64,000 bases of DNA, taken from contig JAZGUH010000323.1 of assembly GCA_037893225.1 (NCBI GenBank), forward strand, positions 2,294,001 through 2,358,000, given 5' to 3'. A program made the translations under genes and the position numbers. Within the stretch, counting starts at the first letter, position 1; the number at the start of each line of letters is the position of its first letter. Positions 1 through 12,490 of the stretch are shown here, piece by piece. The notes beneath the pieces are model-generated. The model saw nothing but the letters and a program-made list of their open reading frames with translations. It searched no databases and had not been told where the DNA came from. The stretch is from Hippasteria phrygiana. Its lineage: Eukaryota; Echinodermata; Asteroidea; Valvatida; Goniasteridae.

Positions 1-364
1 TTTTCTTTCCGGCCAACATCTGTGTGCATATTACCTTCTATTTATTGCTCCATGCATGTCAAATTCCCTGGGGTATGACTTGCTTTACTCATTCATAATT
101 GCATGAAATATCAATCAAATACAGTAATTTTGACATGTATGGATAGCTTAGATCTGGCGCTACATGTTGCAATTATCGGCGGCTTCTTAGAGTTAACACT
201 TGTGGAGAAAATTCAAACCTCGCAATGTTTATTTTCTTTCCTTATACCATCTGTGTGCATATTACCTTTTATTTATTGCTCCATGCCTGTCAAATTCCCT
301 GGGGTATGGACTTGCTTTACTCATTCATAATTGCATGAAATATCAACCAAATGAAGTAATTTTG

Positions 365-399
365 ACATGTATGGATAGCTTAGATCTGGCGCTACATGT
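365..399. repeat. Short inverted repeat inside each monomer (ACATGTA / TACATGT), AGATCT between
   Basis: In the reference monomer the 7-bp arm ACATGTA (365-371) faces its inverted partner TACATGT (393-399), with 21 bp between them. The hexamer AGATCT (382-387) lies in the spacer, slightly off centre. The same layout occurs at this place in essentially every monomer, at monomer positions 35-69. Much of the spacer is among the least variable parts of the unit. A known substitution inside the left arm occurs at 60207 (T to G), and a few units have ACATTTA there. The dyad could be a protein-binding site or only a chance palindrome; the sequence does not decide. Confidence 0.6.
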
Positions 400-513
400 T
401 GCAATCATCGGCGGCTTCTTAGAGTTCAAACTTGTGGAGAAAATTCAAACCTCGCAATGTTTATTTTCTTTCCGGCCAACATCTGTGTACATATTACCGT
501 CTATTTATTGCTC

Positions 514-521
514 CATGCATG
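514..521. repeat. Perfect 8-bp palindrome CATGCATG, present only in one monomer family
   Basis: In monomers with A at position 189 the sequence CATGCATG is a perfect 8-bp palindrome. In monomers with C at 189 it reads CATGCCTG and the symmetry is lost. Both states are abundant along the array, and the state tends to travel with the base at position 159. This makes it a convenient marker for the two monomer families. No function is shown. Confidence 0.6.
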
Positions 522-3500
522 TCAAATTCCCTGGGGTATGGATTCGCTTTACTCATTCATAATTGCATGAAATATCAACCAAATGCAGTAATTTTGACAT
601 GTATGTATAGCTTAGATCTGGAGCTACATGTTGCAATCATCGGCGGCTTCCTAGAGTTCAAACTTGTGGAGAAAATTCAAACCTCGCAATGTTTATTTTC
701 TTTCCGGCCAACATCTGTGTACATATTACCTTCTATTTATTGCTCCATGCATGTCAAATTCCCTGGGGTATGGACTTGCTTTATTCATTCATAATTGCAT
801 GAAATATCAACCAAATGCAGTAATTTTGACATGTATGGATAGCTTAGATCTGGCGCTACATGTTGCAATCATCGGCGGCCTCTTAGAGTTAACACTTGTG
901 GAGAAAATTCAAACCTCGCAATGTTTATTTTCTTTCCTTATACCATCTGTGTGCATATTACCTTTTATTTATTGCTCCATGCCTGTCAAATTCCCTGGGG
1001 TATGGACTTGCTTTACTCATTCATAATTGCATGAAATATCAACCAAATGCAGTAATTTTGACATGTATGGATAGCTTAGATCTGGCGCTACATGTTGCAA
1101 TCATCGGCGGCTTCTTAGAGTTAAAACGTGTGGAGAAAATTCAAACCTCGCAATGTTTATTTTCTTTCCGTATACCATCTGTGTGCATATTACCTTTTAT
1201 TTATTGCTCCATGCCTGTCAAATTCCCTGGGGTATGGACTTGCTTTATTCATTCATAATTGCATGAAATATCAACCAAATGCAGTAATTTTGACATGTAT
1301 GTATAGCTTAGATCTGGCGCTACATGTTGCAATCATCGGCGGCTTCCTAGAGTTAAAACTTGTGGAGAAAATTCAAACCTCGCAATGTTTATTTTCTTTC
1401 CGGCCAACATCTGTGTACATATTACCTTCTATTTATTGCTCCATGCATGTCAAATTCCCTGGGGTATGGACTTGCTTTCTTCATTCATAATTGCATGAAA
1501 TATCAACCAAATGCAGTAATTTTGACATGTATGGATAGCTTAGATCTGGCGCTACATGTTGCAATCATCGGCGGCTTCTTAGAGTTCAAACTTGTGGAGA
1601 AAATTCAAACCTCGCAATGTTTATTTTCTTTCCGGCCAACATCTGTGTGCATATTACCTTCTATTTATTGCTCCATGCCTGTCAAATTCCCTGGGGTATG
1701 ACTTGCTTTACTCATTCATAATTGCATGAAATATCAATCAAATACAGTAATTTTGACATGTATGGATAGCTTAGATCTGGCGCTACATGTTGCAATTATC
1801 GGCGGCTTCTTAGAGTTAACACTTGTGGAGAAAATTCAAACCTCGCAATGTTTATTTTCTTTCCGGCCACCATCTGTGTGCATATTACCTTTTATTTATT
1901 GCTCCATGCCTGTCAAATTCCCTGGGGTATGGACTTGCTTTACTCATTCATAATTGCATGAAATATCAACCAAATGAAGTAATTTTGACATGTATGGATA
2001 GCTTAGATCTGGCGCTACATGTTGCAATCATCGGCGGCTTCTTAGAGTTCAAACTTGTGGAGAAAATTCAAACCTCGCAATGTTTATTTTCTTTCCGGCC
2101 AACATCTGTGTACATATTACCGTCTATTTATTGCTCCATGCATGTCAAATTCCCTGGGGTATGGACTCGCTTTACTCATTCATAATTGCATGAAATATCA
2201 ACCAAATGCAGTAATTTTGACATGTATGTATAGCTTAGATCTGGCGCTACATGTTGCAATCATCGGCGGCTTCCTAGAGTTCAAACTTGTGGAGAAAATT
2301 CAAACCTCGCAATGTTTATTTTCTTTCCGGCCAACATCTGTGTACATATTACCTTCTATTTATTGCTCCATGCATGTCAAATTCCCTGGGGTATGGACTT
2401 GCTTTATTCATTCATAATTGCATGAAATATCAACCAAATGCAGTAATTTTGACATGTATGGATAGCTTAGATCTGGCGCTACATGTTGCAATCATCGGCG
2501 GCCTCTTAGAGTTAACACTTGTGGAGAAAATTCAAACCTCGCAATGTTTATTTTCTTTCCTTATACCATCTGTGTGCATATTACCTTTTATTTATTGCTC
2601 CATGCCTGTCAAATTCCCTGGGGTATGGACTTGCTTTACTCATTCATAATTGCATGAAATATCAACCAAATGCAGTAATTTTGACATGTATGGATAGCTT
2701 AGATCTGGCGCTACATGTTGCAATCATCGGCGGCTTCTTAGAGTTAAAACGTGTGGAGAAAATTCAAACCTCGCAATGTTTATTTTCTTTCCGTATACCA
2801 TCTGTGTGCATATTACCTTTTATTTATTGCTCCATGCCTGTCAAATTCCCTGGGGTATGGACTTGCTTTATTCATTCATAATTGCATGAAATATCAACCA
2901 AATGCAGTAATTTTGACATGTATGTATAGCTTAGATCTGGCGCTACATGTTGCAATCATCGGCGGCTTCCTAGAGTTAAAACTTGTGGAGAAAATTCAAA
3001 CCTCGCAATGTTTATTTTCTTTCCGGCCAACATCTGTGTGCATATTACCTTCTATTTATTGCTCCATGCCTGTCAAATTCCCTGGGGTATGGACTTGCTT
3101 TACTCATTCATAATTGCATGAAATATCAACCAAATGCAGTAATTTTGACATGTATGGATAGCGTAGATCTGGCGCTACATGTTGCAATCATCGGCGGCTT
3201 CTTAGAGTTCAAACTTGTGGAGAAAATTCAAACCTCGCCATGTTTATTTTCTTTCCGGCCAACATCTGTGTACATATTACCGTCTATTTATTGCTCCAGG
3301 CATGTCAAATTCCCTGGGGTATGGACTCGCTTTACTCATTCATAATTGCATGAAATATCAACCAAATGCAGTAATTTTGACATGTATGTATAGCTTAGAT
3401 CTGGCGCTACATGTTGCAATCATCGGCGGCTTCCTAGAGTTAAAACTTGTGGAGAAAATTCAAACCTCGCAATGTTTATTTTCTTTCCGGCCAACATCTG

Positions 3501-6500
3501 TGTGCATATTACCTTCTATTTATTGCTCCATGCCTGTCAAATTCCCTGGGGTATGGACTTGCTTTACTCATTCATAATTGCATGAAATATCAACCAAATG
3601 CAGTAATTTTGACATGTATGGATAGCTTAGATCTGGCGCTACATGTTGCAATCATCGGCGGCTTCTTAGAGTTCAAACTTGTGGAGAAAATTTAAACCTC
3701 GCCATGTTTATTTTCTTTCCGGCCAACATCTGTGTACATATTACCGTCTATTTATTGCTCCATGCATGTCAAATTCCCTGGGGTATGGACTTGCTTTACT
3801 CATTCATAATTGCATGAAATATCAACCAAATGCAGTAATTTTGACATGTATGTATAGCTTAGATCTGGCGCTACATGTTGCAATCATCGGCGGCTTCCTA
3901 GAGTTAAAACTTGTGGAGAAAATTCAAACCTCGCAATGTTTATTTTCTTTCCGGCCAACATCTGTGTACATATTACCTTCTATTTATTGCTCCATGCATG
4001 TCAAATTCCCTGGGGTATGGACTTGCTTTCTTCATTCATAATTGCATGAAATATCAACCAAATGCAGTAATTTTGACATGTATGGATAGCTTAGATCTGG
4101 CGCTACATGTTGCAATCATCGGCGGCTTCTTAGAGTTCAAACTTGTGGAGAAAATTCAAACCTCGCAATGTTTATTTTCTTTCCGGCCAACATCTGTGTG
4201 CATATTACCTTCTATTTATTGCTCCATGCATGTCAAATTCCCTGGGGTATGACTTGCTTTACTCATTCATAATTGCATGAAATATCAATCAAATACAGTA
4301 ATTTTGACATGTATGGATAGCTTAGATCTGGCGCTACATGTTGCAATTATCGGCGGCTTCTTAGAGTTAACACTTGTGGAGAAAATTCAAACCTCGCAAT
4401 GTTTATTTTCTTTCCGGCCACCATCTGTGTGCATATTACCTTTTATTTATTGCTCCATGCCTGTCAAATTCCCTGGGGTATGGACTTGCTTTACTCATTC
4501 ATAATTGCATGAAATATCAACCAAATGAAGTAATTTTGACATGTATGGATAGCTTAGATCTGGCGCTACATGTTGCAATCATCGGCGGCTTCTTAGAGTT
4601 CAAACTTGTGGAGAAAATTCAAACCTCGCAATGTTTATTTTCTTTCCGGCCAACATCTGTGTACATATTACCGTCTATTTATTGCTCCATGCATGTCAAA
4701 TTCCCTGGGGTATGGATTCGCTTTACTCATTCATAATTGCATGAAATATCAACCAAATGCAGTAATTTTGACATGTATGTATAGCTTAGATCTGGAGCTA
4801 CATGTTGCAATCATCGGCGGCTTCCTAGAGTTCAAACTTGTGGAGAAAATTCAAACCTCGCAATGTTTATTTTCTTTCCGGCCAACATCTGTGTACATAT
4901 TACCTTCTATTTATTGCTCCATGCATGTCAAATTCCCTGGGGTATGGACTTGCTTTATTCATTCATAATTGCATGAAATATCAACCAAATGCAGTAATTT
5001 TGACATGTATGGATAGCTTAGATCTGGCGCTACATGTTGCAATCATCGGCGGCCTCTTAGAGTTAACACTTGTGGAGAAAATTCAAACCTCGCAATGTTT
5101 ATTTTCTTTCCTTATACCATCTGTGTGCATATTACCTTTTATTTATTGCTCCATGCCTGTCAAATTCCCTGGGGTATGGACTTGCTTTACTCATTCATAA
5201 TTGCATGAAATATCAACCAAATGCAGTAATTTTGACATGTATGGATAGCTTAGATCTGGCGCTACATGTTGCAATCATCGGCGGCTTCTTAGAGTTAAAA
5301 CGTGTGGAGAAAATTCAAACCTCGCAATGTTTATTTTCTTTCCGTATACCATCTGTGTGCATATTACCTTTTATTTATTGCTCCATGCCTGTCAAATTCC
5401 CTGGGGTATGGACTTGCTTTATTCATTCATAATTGCATGAAATATCAACCAAATGCAGTAATTTTGACATGTATGTATAGCTTAGATCTGGCGCTACATG
5501 TTGCAATCATCGGCGGCTTCCTAGAGTTAAAACTTGTGGAGAAAATTCAAACCTCGCAATGTTTATTTTCTTTCCGGCCAACATCTGTGTACATATTACC
5601 TTCTATTTATTGCTCCATGCATGTCAAATTCCCTGGGGTATGGACTTGCTTTCTTCATTCATAATTGCATGAAATATCAACCAAATGCAGTAATTTTGAC
5701 ATGTATGGATAGCTTAGATCTGGCGCTACATGTTGCAATCATCGGCGGCTTCCTAGAGTTAAAACTTGTGGAGAAAATTCAAACCTCGCAATGTTTATTT
5801 TCTTTCCGGCCAACATCTGTGTGCATATTACCTTCTATTTATTGCTCCATGCATGTCAAATTCCCTGGGGTATGACTTGCTTTACTCATTCATAATTGCA
5901 TGAAATATCAATCAAATACAGTAATTTTGACATGTATGGATAGCTTAGATCTGGCGCTACATGTTGCAATTATCGGCGGCTTCTTAGAGTTAACACTTGT
6001 GGAGAAAATTCAAACCTCGCAATGTTTATTTTCTTTCCGGCCACCATCTGTGTGCATATTACCTTTTATTTATTGCTCCATGCCTGTCAAATTCCCTGGG
6101 GTATGGACTTGCTTTACTCATTCATAATTGCATGAAATATCAACCAAATGAAGTAATTTTGACATGTATGGATAGCTTAGATCTGGCGCTACATGTTGCA
6201 ATCATCGGCGGCCTCTTAGAGTTAACACTTGTGGAGAAAATTCAAACCTCGCAATGTTTATTTTCTTTCCTTATACCATCTGTGTGCATATTACCTTTTA
6301 TTTATTGCTCCATGCCTGTCAAATTCCCTGGGGTATGGACTTGCTTTACTCATTCATAATTGCATGAAATATCAACCAAATGCAGTAATTTTGACATGTA
6401 TGGATAGCTTAGATCTGGCGCTACATGTTGCAATCATCGGCGGCTTCTTAGAGTTAAAACGTGTGGAGAAAATTCAAACCTCGCAATGTTTATTTTCTTT

Positions 6501-7389
6501 CCGTATACCATCTGTGTGCATATTACCTTTTATTTATTGCTCCATGCCTGTCAAATTCCCTGGGGTATGGACTTGCTTTATTCATTCATAATTGCATGAA
6601 ATATCAACCAAATGCAGTAATTTTGACATGTATGGATAGCTTAGATCTGGCGCTACATGTTGCAATCATCGGCGGCCTCTTAGAGTTAACACTTGTGGAG
6701 AAAATTCAAACCTCGCAATGTTTATTTTCTTTCCTTATACCATCTGTGTGCATATTACCTTTTATTTATTGCTCCATGCCTGTCAAATTCCCTGGGGTAT
6801 GGACTTGCTTTACTCATTCATAATTGCATGAAATATCAACCAAATGCAGTAATTTTGACATGTATGGATAGCTTAGATCTGGCGCTACATGTTGCAATCA
6901 TCGGCGGCTTCCTAGAGTTAAAACTTGTGGAGAAAATTCAAACCTCGCAATGTTTATTTTCTTTCCGGCCAACATCTGTGTGCATATTACCTTCTATTTA
7001 TTGCTCCATGCATGTCAAATTCCCTGGGGTATGACTTGCTTTACTCATTCATAATTGCATGAAATATCAATCAAATACAGTAATTTTGATATGTATGGAT
7101 AGCTTAGATCTGGCGCTACATGTTGCAATTATCGGCGGCTTCTTAGAGTTAACACTTGTGGAGAAAATTCAAACCTCGCAATGTTTATTTTCTTTCCGGC
7201 CACCATCTGTGTGCATATTACCTTTTATTTATTGCTCCATGCCTGTCAAATTCCCTGGGGTATGGACTTGCTTTACTCATTCATAATTGCATGAAATATC
7301 AACCAAATGAAGTAATTTTGACATGTATGGATAGCTTAGATCTGGCGCTACATGTTGCAATCATCGGCGGCCTCTTAGAGTTAACACTT

Positions 7390-10300
7390 GTGGAGAAAAT
7401 TCAAACCTCGCAATGTTTATTTTCTTTCCTTATACCATCTGTGTGCATATTACCTTTTATTTATTGCTCCATGCCTGTCAAATTCCCTGGGGTATGGACT
7501 TGCTTTACTCATTCATAATTGCATGAAATATCAACCAAATGCAGTAATTTTGACATGTATGGATAGCTTAGATCTGGCGCTACATGTTGCAATCATCGGC
7601 GGCTTCTTAGAGTTAAAACGTGTGGAGAAAATTCAAACCTCGCAATGTTTATTTTCTTTCCGTATACCATCTGTGTGCATATTACCTTTTATTTATTGCT
7701 CCATGCCTGTCAAATTCCCTGGGGTATGGACTTGCTTTATTCATTCATAATTGCATGAAATATCAACCAAATGCAGTAATTTTGACATGTATGTATAGCT
7801 TAGATCTGGCGCTACATGTTGCAATCATCGGCGGCTTCCTAGAGTTAAAACTTGTGGAGAAAATTCAAACCTCGCAATGTTTATTTTCTTTCCGGCCACC
7901 ATCTGTGTGCATATTACCTTCTATTTATTGCTCCATGCCTGTCAAATTCCCTGGGGTATGGACTTGCTTTACTCATTCATAATTGCATGAAATATCAACC
8001 AAATGCAGTAATTTTGACATTTATGGATAGCGTAGATCTGGCGCTACATGTTGCAATCATCGGCGGCTTCTTAGAGTTAAAACTTGTGGAGAAAATGCAA
8101 ACCTCGCAATTTTTATTTTCTTTCCGGCCAACATCTGTGTACATATTACCTTCTATTTATTGCTCCATGCATGTCAAATTCCCTGGGGTATGGACTTGCT
8201 TTACTCATTCATAATTGCATGAAATATCAACCAAATGCAGTAATTTTGACATGTATGGATAGCGTAGATCTGGCGCTACATGTTGCAATCATCGGCGGCT
8301 TCTTAGAGTTAAAACGTGTGGAGAAAATTCAAACCTCGCCATGTTTATTTTCTTTCCGGCCAACATCTGTGTACATATTACCGTCTATTTATTGCTCCAT
8401 GCATGTCAAATTCCCTGGGGTATGGACTTGCTTTACTCATTCATAATTGCATGAAATATCAACCAAATGAAGTAATTTTGACATGTATGGATAGCTTAGA
8501 TCTGGCGCTACATGTTGCAATCATCGGCGGCTTCTTAGAGTTCAAACTTGTGGAGAAAATTCAAACCTCGCAATGTTTATTTTCTTTCCGGCCAACATCT
8601 GTGTACATATTACCGTCTATTTATTGCTCCATGCATGTCAAATTCCCTGGGGTATGGATTCGCTTTACTCATTCATAATTGCATGAAATATCAACCAAAT
8701 GCAGTAATTTTGACATGTATGTATAGCTTAGATCTGGCGCTACATGTTGCAATCATCGGCGGCTTCCTAGAGTTAAAACTTGTGGAGAAAATTCAAACCT
8801 CGCAATGTTTATTTTCTTTCCGGCCACCATCTGTGTGGATATTACCTTTTATTTATTGCTCCATGCCTGTCAAATTCCCTGGGGTATGGACTTGCTTTAC
8901 TCATTCATAATTGCATGAAATATCAACCAAATGAAGTAATTTTGACATGTATGGATAGCTTAGATCTGGCGCTACATGTTGCAATCATCGGCGGCTTCTT
9001 AGAGTTCAAACTTGTGGAGAAAATTCAAACCTCGCAATGTTTATTTTCTTTCCGGCCAACATCTGTGTGCATATTACCTTCTATTTATTGCTCCATGCAT
9101 GTCAAATTCCCTGGGGTATGACTTGCTTTACTCATTCATAATTGCATGAAATATCAATCAAATACAGTAATTTTGACATGTATGGATAGCTTAGATCTGG
9201 CGCTACATGTTGCAATTATCGGCGGCTTCTTAGAGTTAACACTTGTGGAGAAAATTCAAACCTCGCAATGTTTATTTTCTTTCCGGCCACCATCTGTGTG
9301 CATATTACCTTTTATTTATTGCTCCATGCCTGTCAAATTCCCTGGGGTATGGACTTGCTTTACTCATTCATAATTGCATGAAATATCAACCAAATGAAGT
9401 AATTTTGACATGTATGGATAGCTTAGATCTGGCGCTACATGTTGCAATCATCGGCGGCCTCTTAGAGTTAACACTTGTGGAGAAAATTCAAACCTCGCAA
9501 TGTTTATTTTCTTTCCTTATACCATCTGTGTGCATATTACCTTTTATTTATTGCTCCATGCCTGTCAAATTCCCTGGGGTATGGACTTGCTTTACTCATT
9601 CATAATTGCATGAAATATCAACCAAATGCAGTAATTTTGACATGTATGGATAGCTTAGATCTGGCGCTACATGTTGCAATCATCGGCGGCTTCTTAGAGT
9701 TAAAACGTGTGGAGAAAATTCAAACCTCGCAATGTTTATTTTCTTTCCGTATACCATCTGTGTGCATATTACCTTTTATTTATTGCTCCATGCCTGTCAA
9801 ATTCCCTGGGGTATGGACTTGCTTTATTCATTCATAATTGCATGAAATATCAACCAAATGCAGTAATTTTGACATGTATGGATAGCTTAGATCTGGCGCT
9901 ACATGTTGCAATCATCGGCGGCCTCTTAGAGTTAACACTTGTGGAGAAAATTCAAACCTCGCAATGTTTATTTTCTTTCCTTATACCATCTGTGTGCATA
10001 TTACCTTTTATTTATTGCTCCATGCCTGTCAAATTCCCTGGGGTATGGACTTGCTTTACTCATTCATAATTGCATGAAATATCAACCAAATGCAGTAATT
10101 TTGACATGTATGGATAGCTTAGATCTGGCGCTACATGTTGCAATCATCGGCGGCTTCCTAGAGTTAAAACTTGTGGAGAAAATTCAAACCTCGCAATGTT
10201 TATTTTCTTTCCTTATACCATCTGTGTGCATATTACCTTTTATTTATTGCTCCATGCCTGTCAAATTCCCTGGGGTATGGACTTGCTTTACTCATTCATA

Positions 10301-11850
10301 ATTGCATGAAATATCAACCAAATGCAGTAATTTTGACATGTATGGATAGCTTAGATCTGGCGCTACATGTTGCAATCATCGGCGGCTTCTTAGAGTTAAA
10401 ACGTGTGGAGAAAATTCAAACCTCGCAATGTTTATTTTCTTTCCGTATACCATCTGTGTGCATATTACCTTTTATTTATTGCTCCATGCCTGTCAAATTC
10501 CCTGGGGTATGGACTTGCTTTATTCATTCATAATTGCATGAAATATCAACCAAATGCAGTAATTTTGACATGTATGTATAGCTTAGATCTGGCGCTACAT
10601 GTTGCAATCATCGGCGGCTTCCTAGAGTTAAAACTTGTGGAGAAAATTCAAACCTCGCAATGTTTATTTTCTTTCCGGCCACCATCTGTGTGCATATTAC
10701 CTTCTATTTATTGCTCCATGCCTGTCAAATTCCCTGGGGTATGGACTTGCTTTACTCATTCATAATTGCATGAAATATCAACCAAATGCAGTAATTTTGA
10801 CATTTATGGATAGCGTAGATCTGGCGCTACATGTTGCAATCATCGGCGGCTTCTTAGAGTTAAAACTTGTGGAGAAAATGCAAACCTCGCAATTTTTATT
10901 TTCTTTCCGGCCAACATCTGTGTACATATTACCTTCTATTTATTGCTCCATGCATGTCAAATTCCCTGGGGTATGGACTTGCTTTACTCATTCATAATTG
11001 CATGAAATATCAACCAAATGCAGTAATTTTGACATGTATGGATAGCGTAGATCTGGCGCTACATGTTGCAATCATCGGCGGCTTCTTAGAGTTAAAACGT
11101 GTGGAGAAAATTCAAACCTCGCCATGTTTATTTTCTTTCCGGCCAACATCTGTGTACATATTACCGTCTATTTATTGCTCCATGCATGTCAAATTCCCTG
11201 GGGTATGGACTTGCTTTACTCATTCATAATTGCATGAAATATCAACCAAATGAAGTAATTTTGACATGTATGGATAGCTTAGATCTGGCGCTACATGTTG
11301 CAATCATCGGCGGCTTCTTAGAGTTCAAACTTGTGGAGAAAATTCAAACCTCGCAATGTTTATTTTCTTTCCGGCCAACATCTGTGTACATATTACCGTC
11401 TATTTATTGCTCCATGCATGTCAAATTCCCTGGGGTATGGATTCGCTTTACTCATTCATAATTGCATGAAATATCAACCAAATGCAGTAATTTTGACATG
11501 TATGTATAGCTTAGATCTGGCGCTACATGTTGCAATCATCGGCGGCTTCCTAGAGTTAAAACTTGTGGAGAAAATTCAAACCTCGCAATGTTTATTTTCT
11601 TTCCGGCCACCATCTGTGTGGATATTACCTTTTATTTATTGCTCCATGCCTGTCAAATTCCCTGGGGTATGGACTTGCTTTACTCATTCATAATTGCATG
11701 AAATATCAACCAAATGAAGTAATTTTGACATGTATGGATAGCTTAGATCTGGCGCTACATGTTGCAATCATCGGCGGCTTCTTAGAGTTCAAACTTGTGG
11801 AGAAAATTCAAACCTCGCAATGTTTATTTTCTTTCCGGCCAACATCTGTG
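7390..11850 (+). repeat. 12-monomer higher-order repeat, offset 2,783 bp
   Basis: The run at about 7390-9070 recurs at about 10170-11850. The offset of 2,783 bp equals 12 monomers less the single 231-bp unit ending at 9121. Shared rare markers are ATTTATGG in place of ATGTATGG (near 8020 and 10803), AAAATGCAA with CAATTTTTA in one monomer (near 8094 and 10877), and the GTGTGGATATT variant (near 8835 and 11618). Confidence 0.85.
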
Positions 11851-12490
11851 TACATATTACCGTCTATTTATTGCTCCATGCATGTCAAATTCCCTGGGGT
11901 ATGGATTCGCTTTACTCATTCATAATTGCATGAAATATCAACCAAATGCAGTAATTTTGACATGTATGTATAGCTTAGATCTGGCGCTACATGTTGCAAT
12001 CATCGGCGGCTTCCTAGAGTTAAAACTTGTGGAGAAAATTCAAACCTCGCAATGTTTATTTTCTTTCCGGCCACCATCTGTGTGGATATTACCTTTTATT
12101 TATTGCTCCATGCCTGTCAAATTCCCTGGGGTATGGACTTGCTTTACTCATTCATAATTGCATGAAATATCAACCAAATGAAGTAATTTTGACATGTATG
12201 GATAGCTTAGATCTGGCGCTACATGTTGCAATCATCGGCGGCTTCTTAGAGTTCAAACTTGTGGAGAAAATTCAAACCTCGCAATGTTTATTTTCTTTCC
12301 GGCCAACATCTGTGTACATATTACCGTCTATTTATTGCTCCATGCATGTCAAATTCCCTGGGGTATGGATTCGCTTTACTCATTCATAATTGCATGAAAT
12401 ATCAACCAAATGCAGTAATTTTGACATGTATGTATAGCTTAGATCTGGCGCTACATGTTGCAATCATCGGCGGCTTCCTAGAGTTCAAAC
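11331..12490 (+). repeat. Dimeric higher-order repeat, period 464 bp
   Basis: Two monomer types alternate here. The first has GGATTCGC at its end. The second has the GGCCACC plus GTGTGGAT combination. The pair starting near 11331 is repeated near 11795 and again, at least in its first part, near 12259. This is the shortest higher-order period seen in the window, and it grows directly out of the right copy of the 12-mer block. Confidence 0.8.

Larger units (their letters stand above)
331..562 (+). repeat. Representative complete 232-bp monomer (reference phase)
   Basis: This unit is used here to number monomer positions 1-232, starting at TTGCATGAAA and ending at CATTCATAA. Sites seen to vary between units include 17, 24, 44, 50, 76, 86-89, 97, 99, 102, 105, 115, 126, 129, 142-149, 159, 160, 169-173, 189, 203-204, 211 (deletable), 213 and 222. 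Stretches that stay nearly constant in the units read include about 1-16, 51-75, 106-114, 150-158, 174-184 and 191-200. Two broad variant families occur. One has A at 159 with A at 189. The other has G at 159, TTTTATTT around 169-176 and C at 189. Many units are intermediates between them, as recombination or gene conversion would give. Confidence 0.95.
280..5750 (+). repeat. Higher-order copies: about 280-1580 matches about 4450-5750
   Basis: The run of monomer types from about 280 to 1580 reappears 4,174 bp later (18 monomers, two of them 231 bp). Both copies share an unusual CTGGAGC in place of CTGGCGC (near 618 and 4792) and a GGATTCGC variant (near 540 and 4714), so they descend from one block. 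The part between them, about 1730-3000, is a related copy without those two variants. Boundaries were judged by eye. Confidence 0.8.
1..9121 (+). repeat. Left cluster of 231-bp monomers (six)
   Basis: Six monomers lack one G, so GGGGTATGGACTTG becomes GGGGTATGACTTG, which also creates an early TGA. The TGA ends at 78, 1701, 4252, 5875, 7034 and 9121. Spacings are 1623, 2551, 1623, 1159 and 2087 bp, that is 7, 11, 7, 5 and 9 monomers less one base. All six are followed by a monomer whose positions 15-25 read AATCAAATACA, a variant otherwise seen only after the 231-bp units ending at 25125, 26052 and 63394. The shared deletion plus the linked variant points to one ancestral 231-bp unit spread by duplication. 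Confidence 0.93.

Noticed and set aside
3660..3710. Apparent truncated unit near 3693
   Set aside because: A single C to T change makes TAA in that frame; the monomer is full length.
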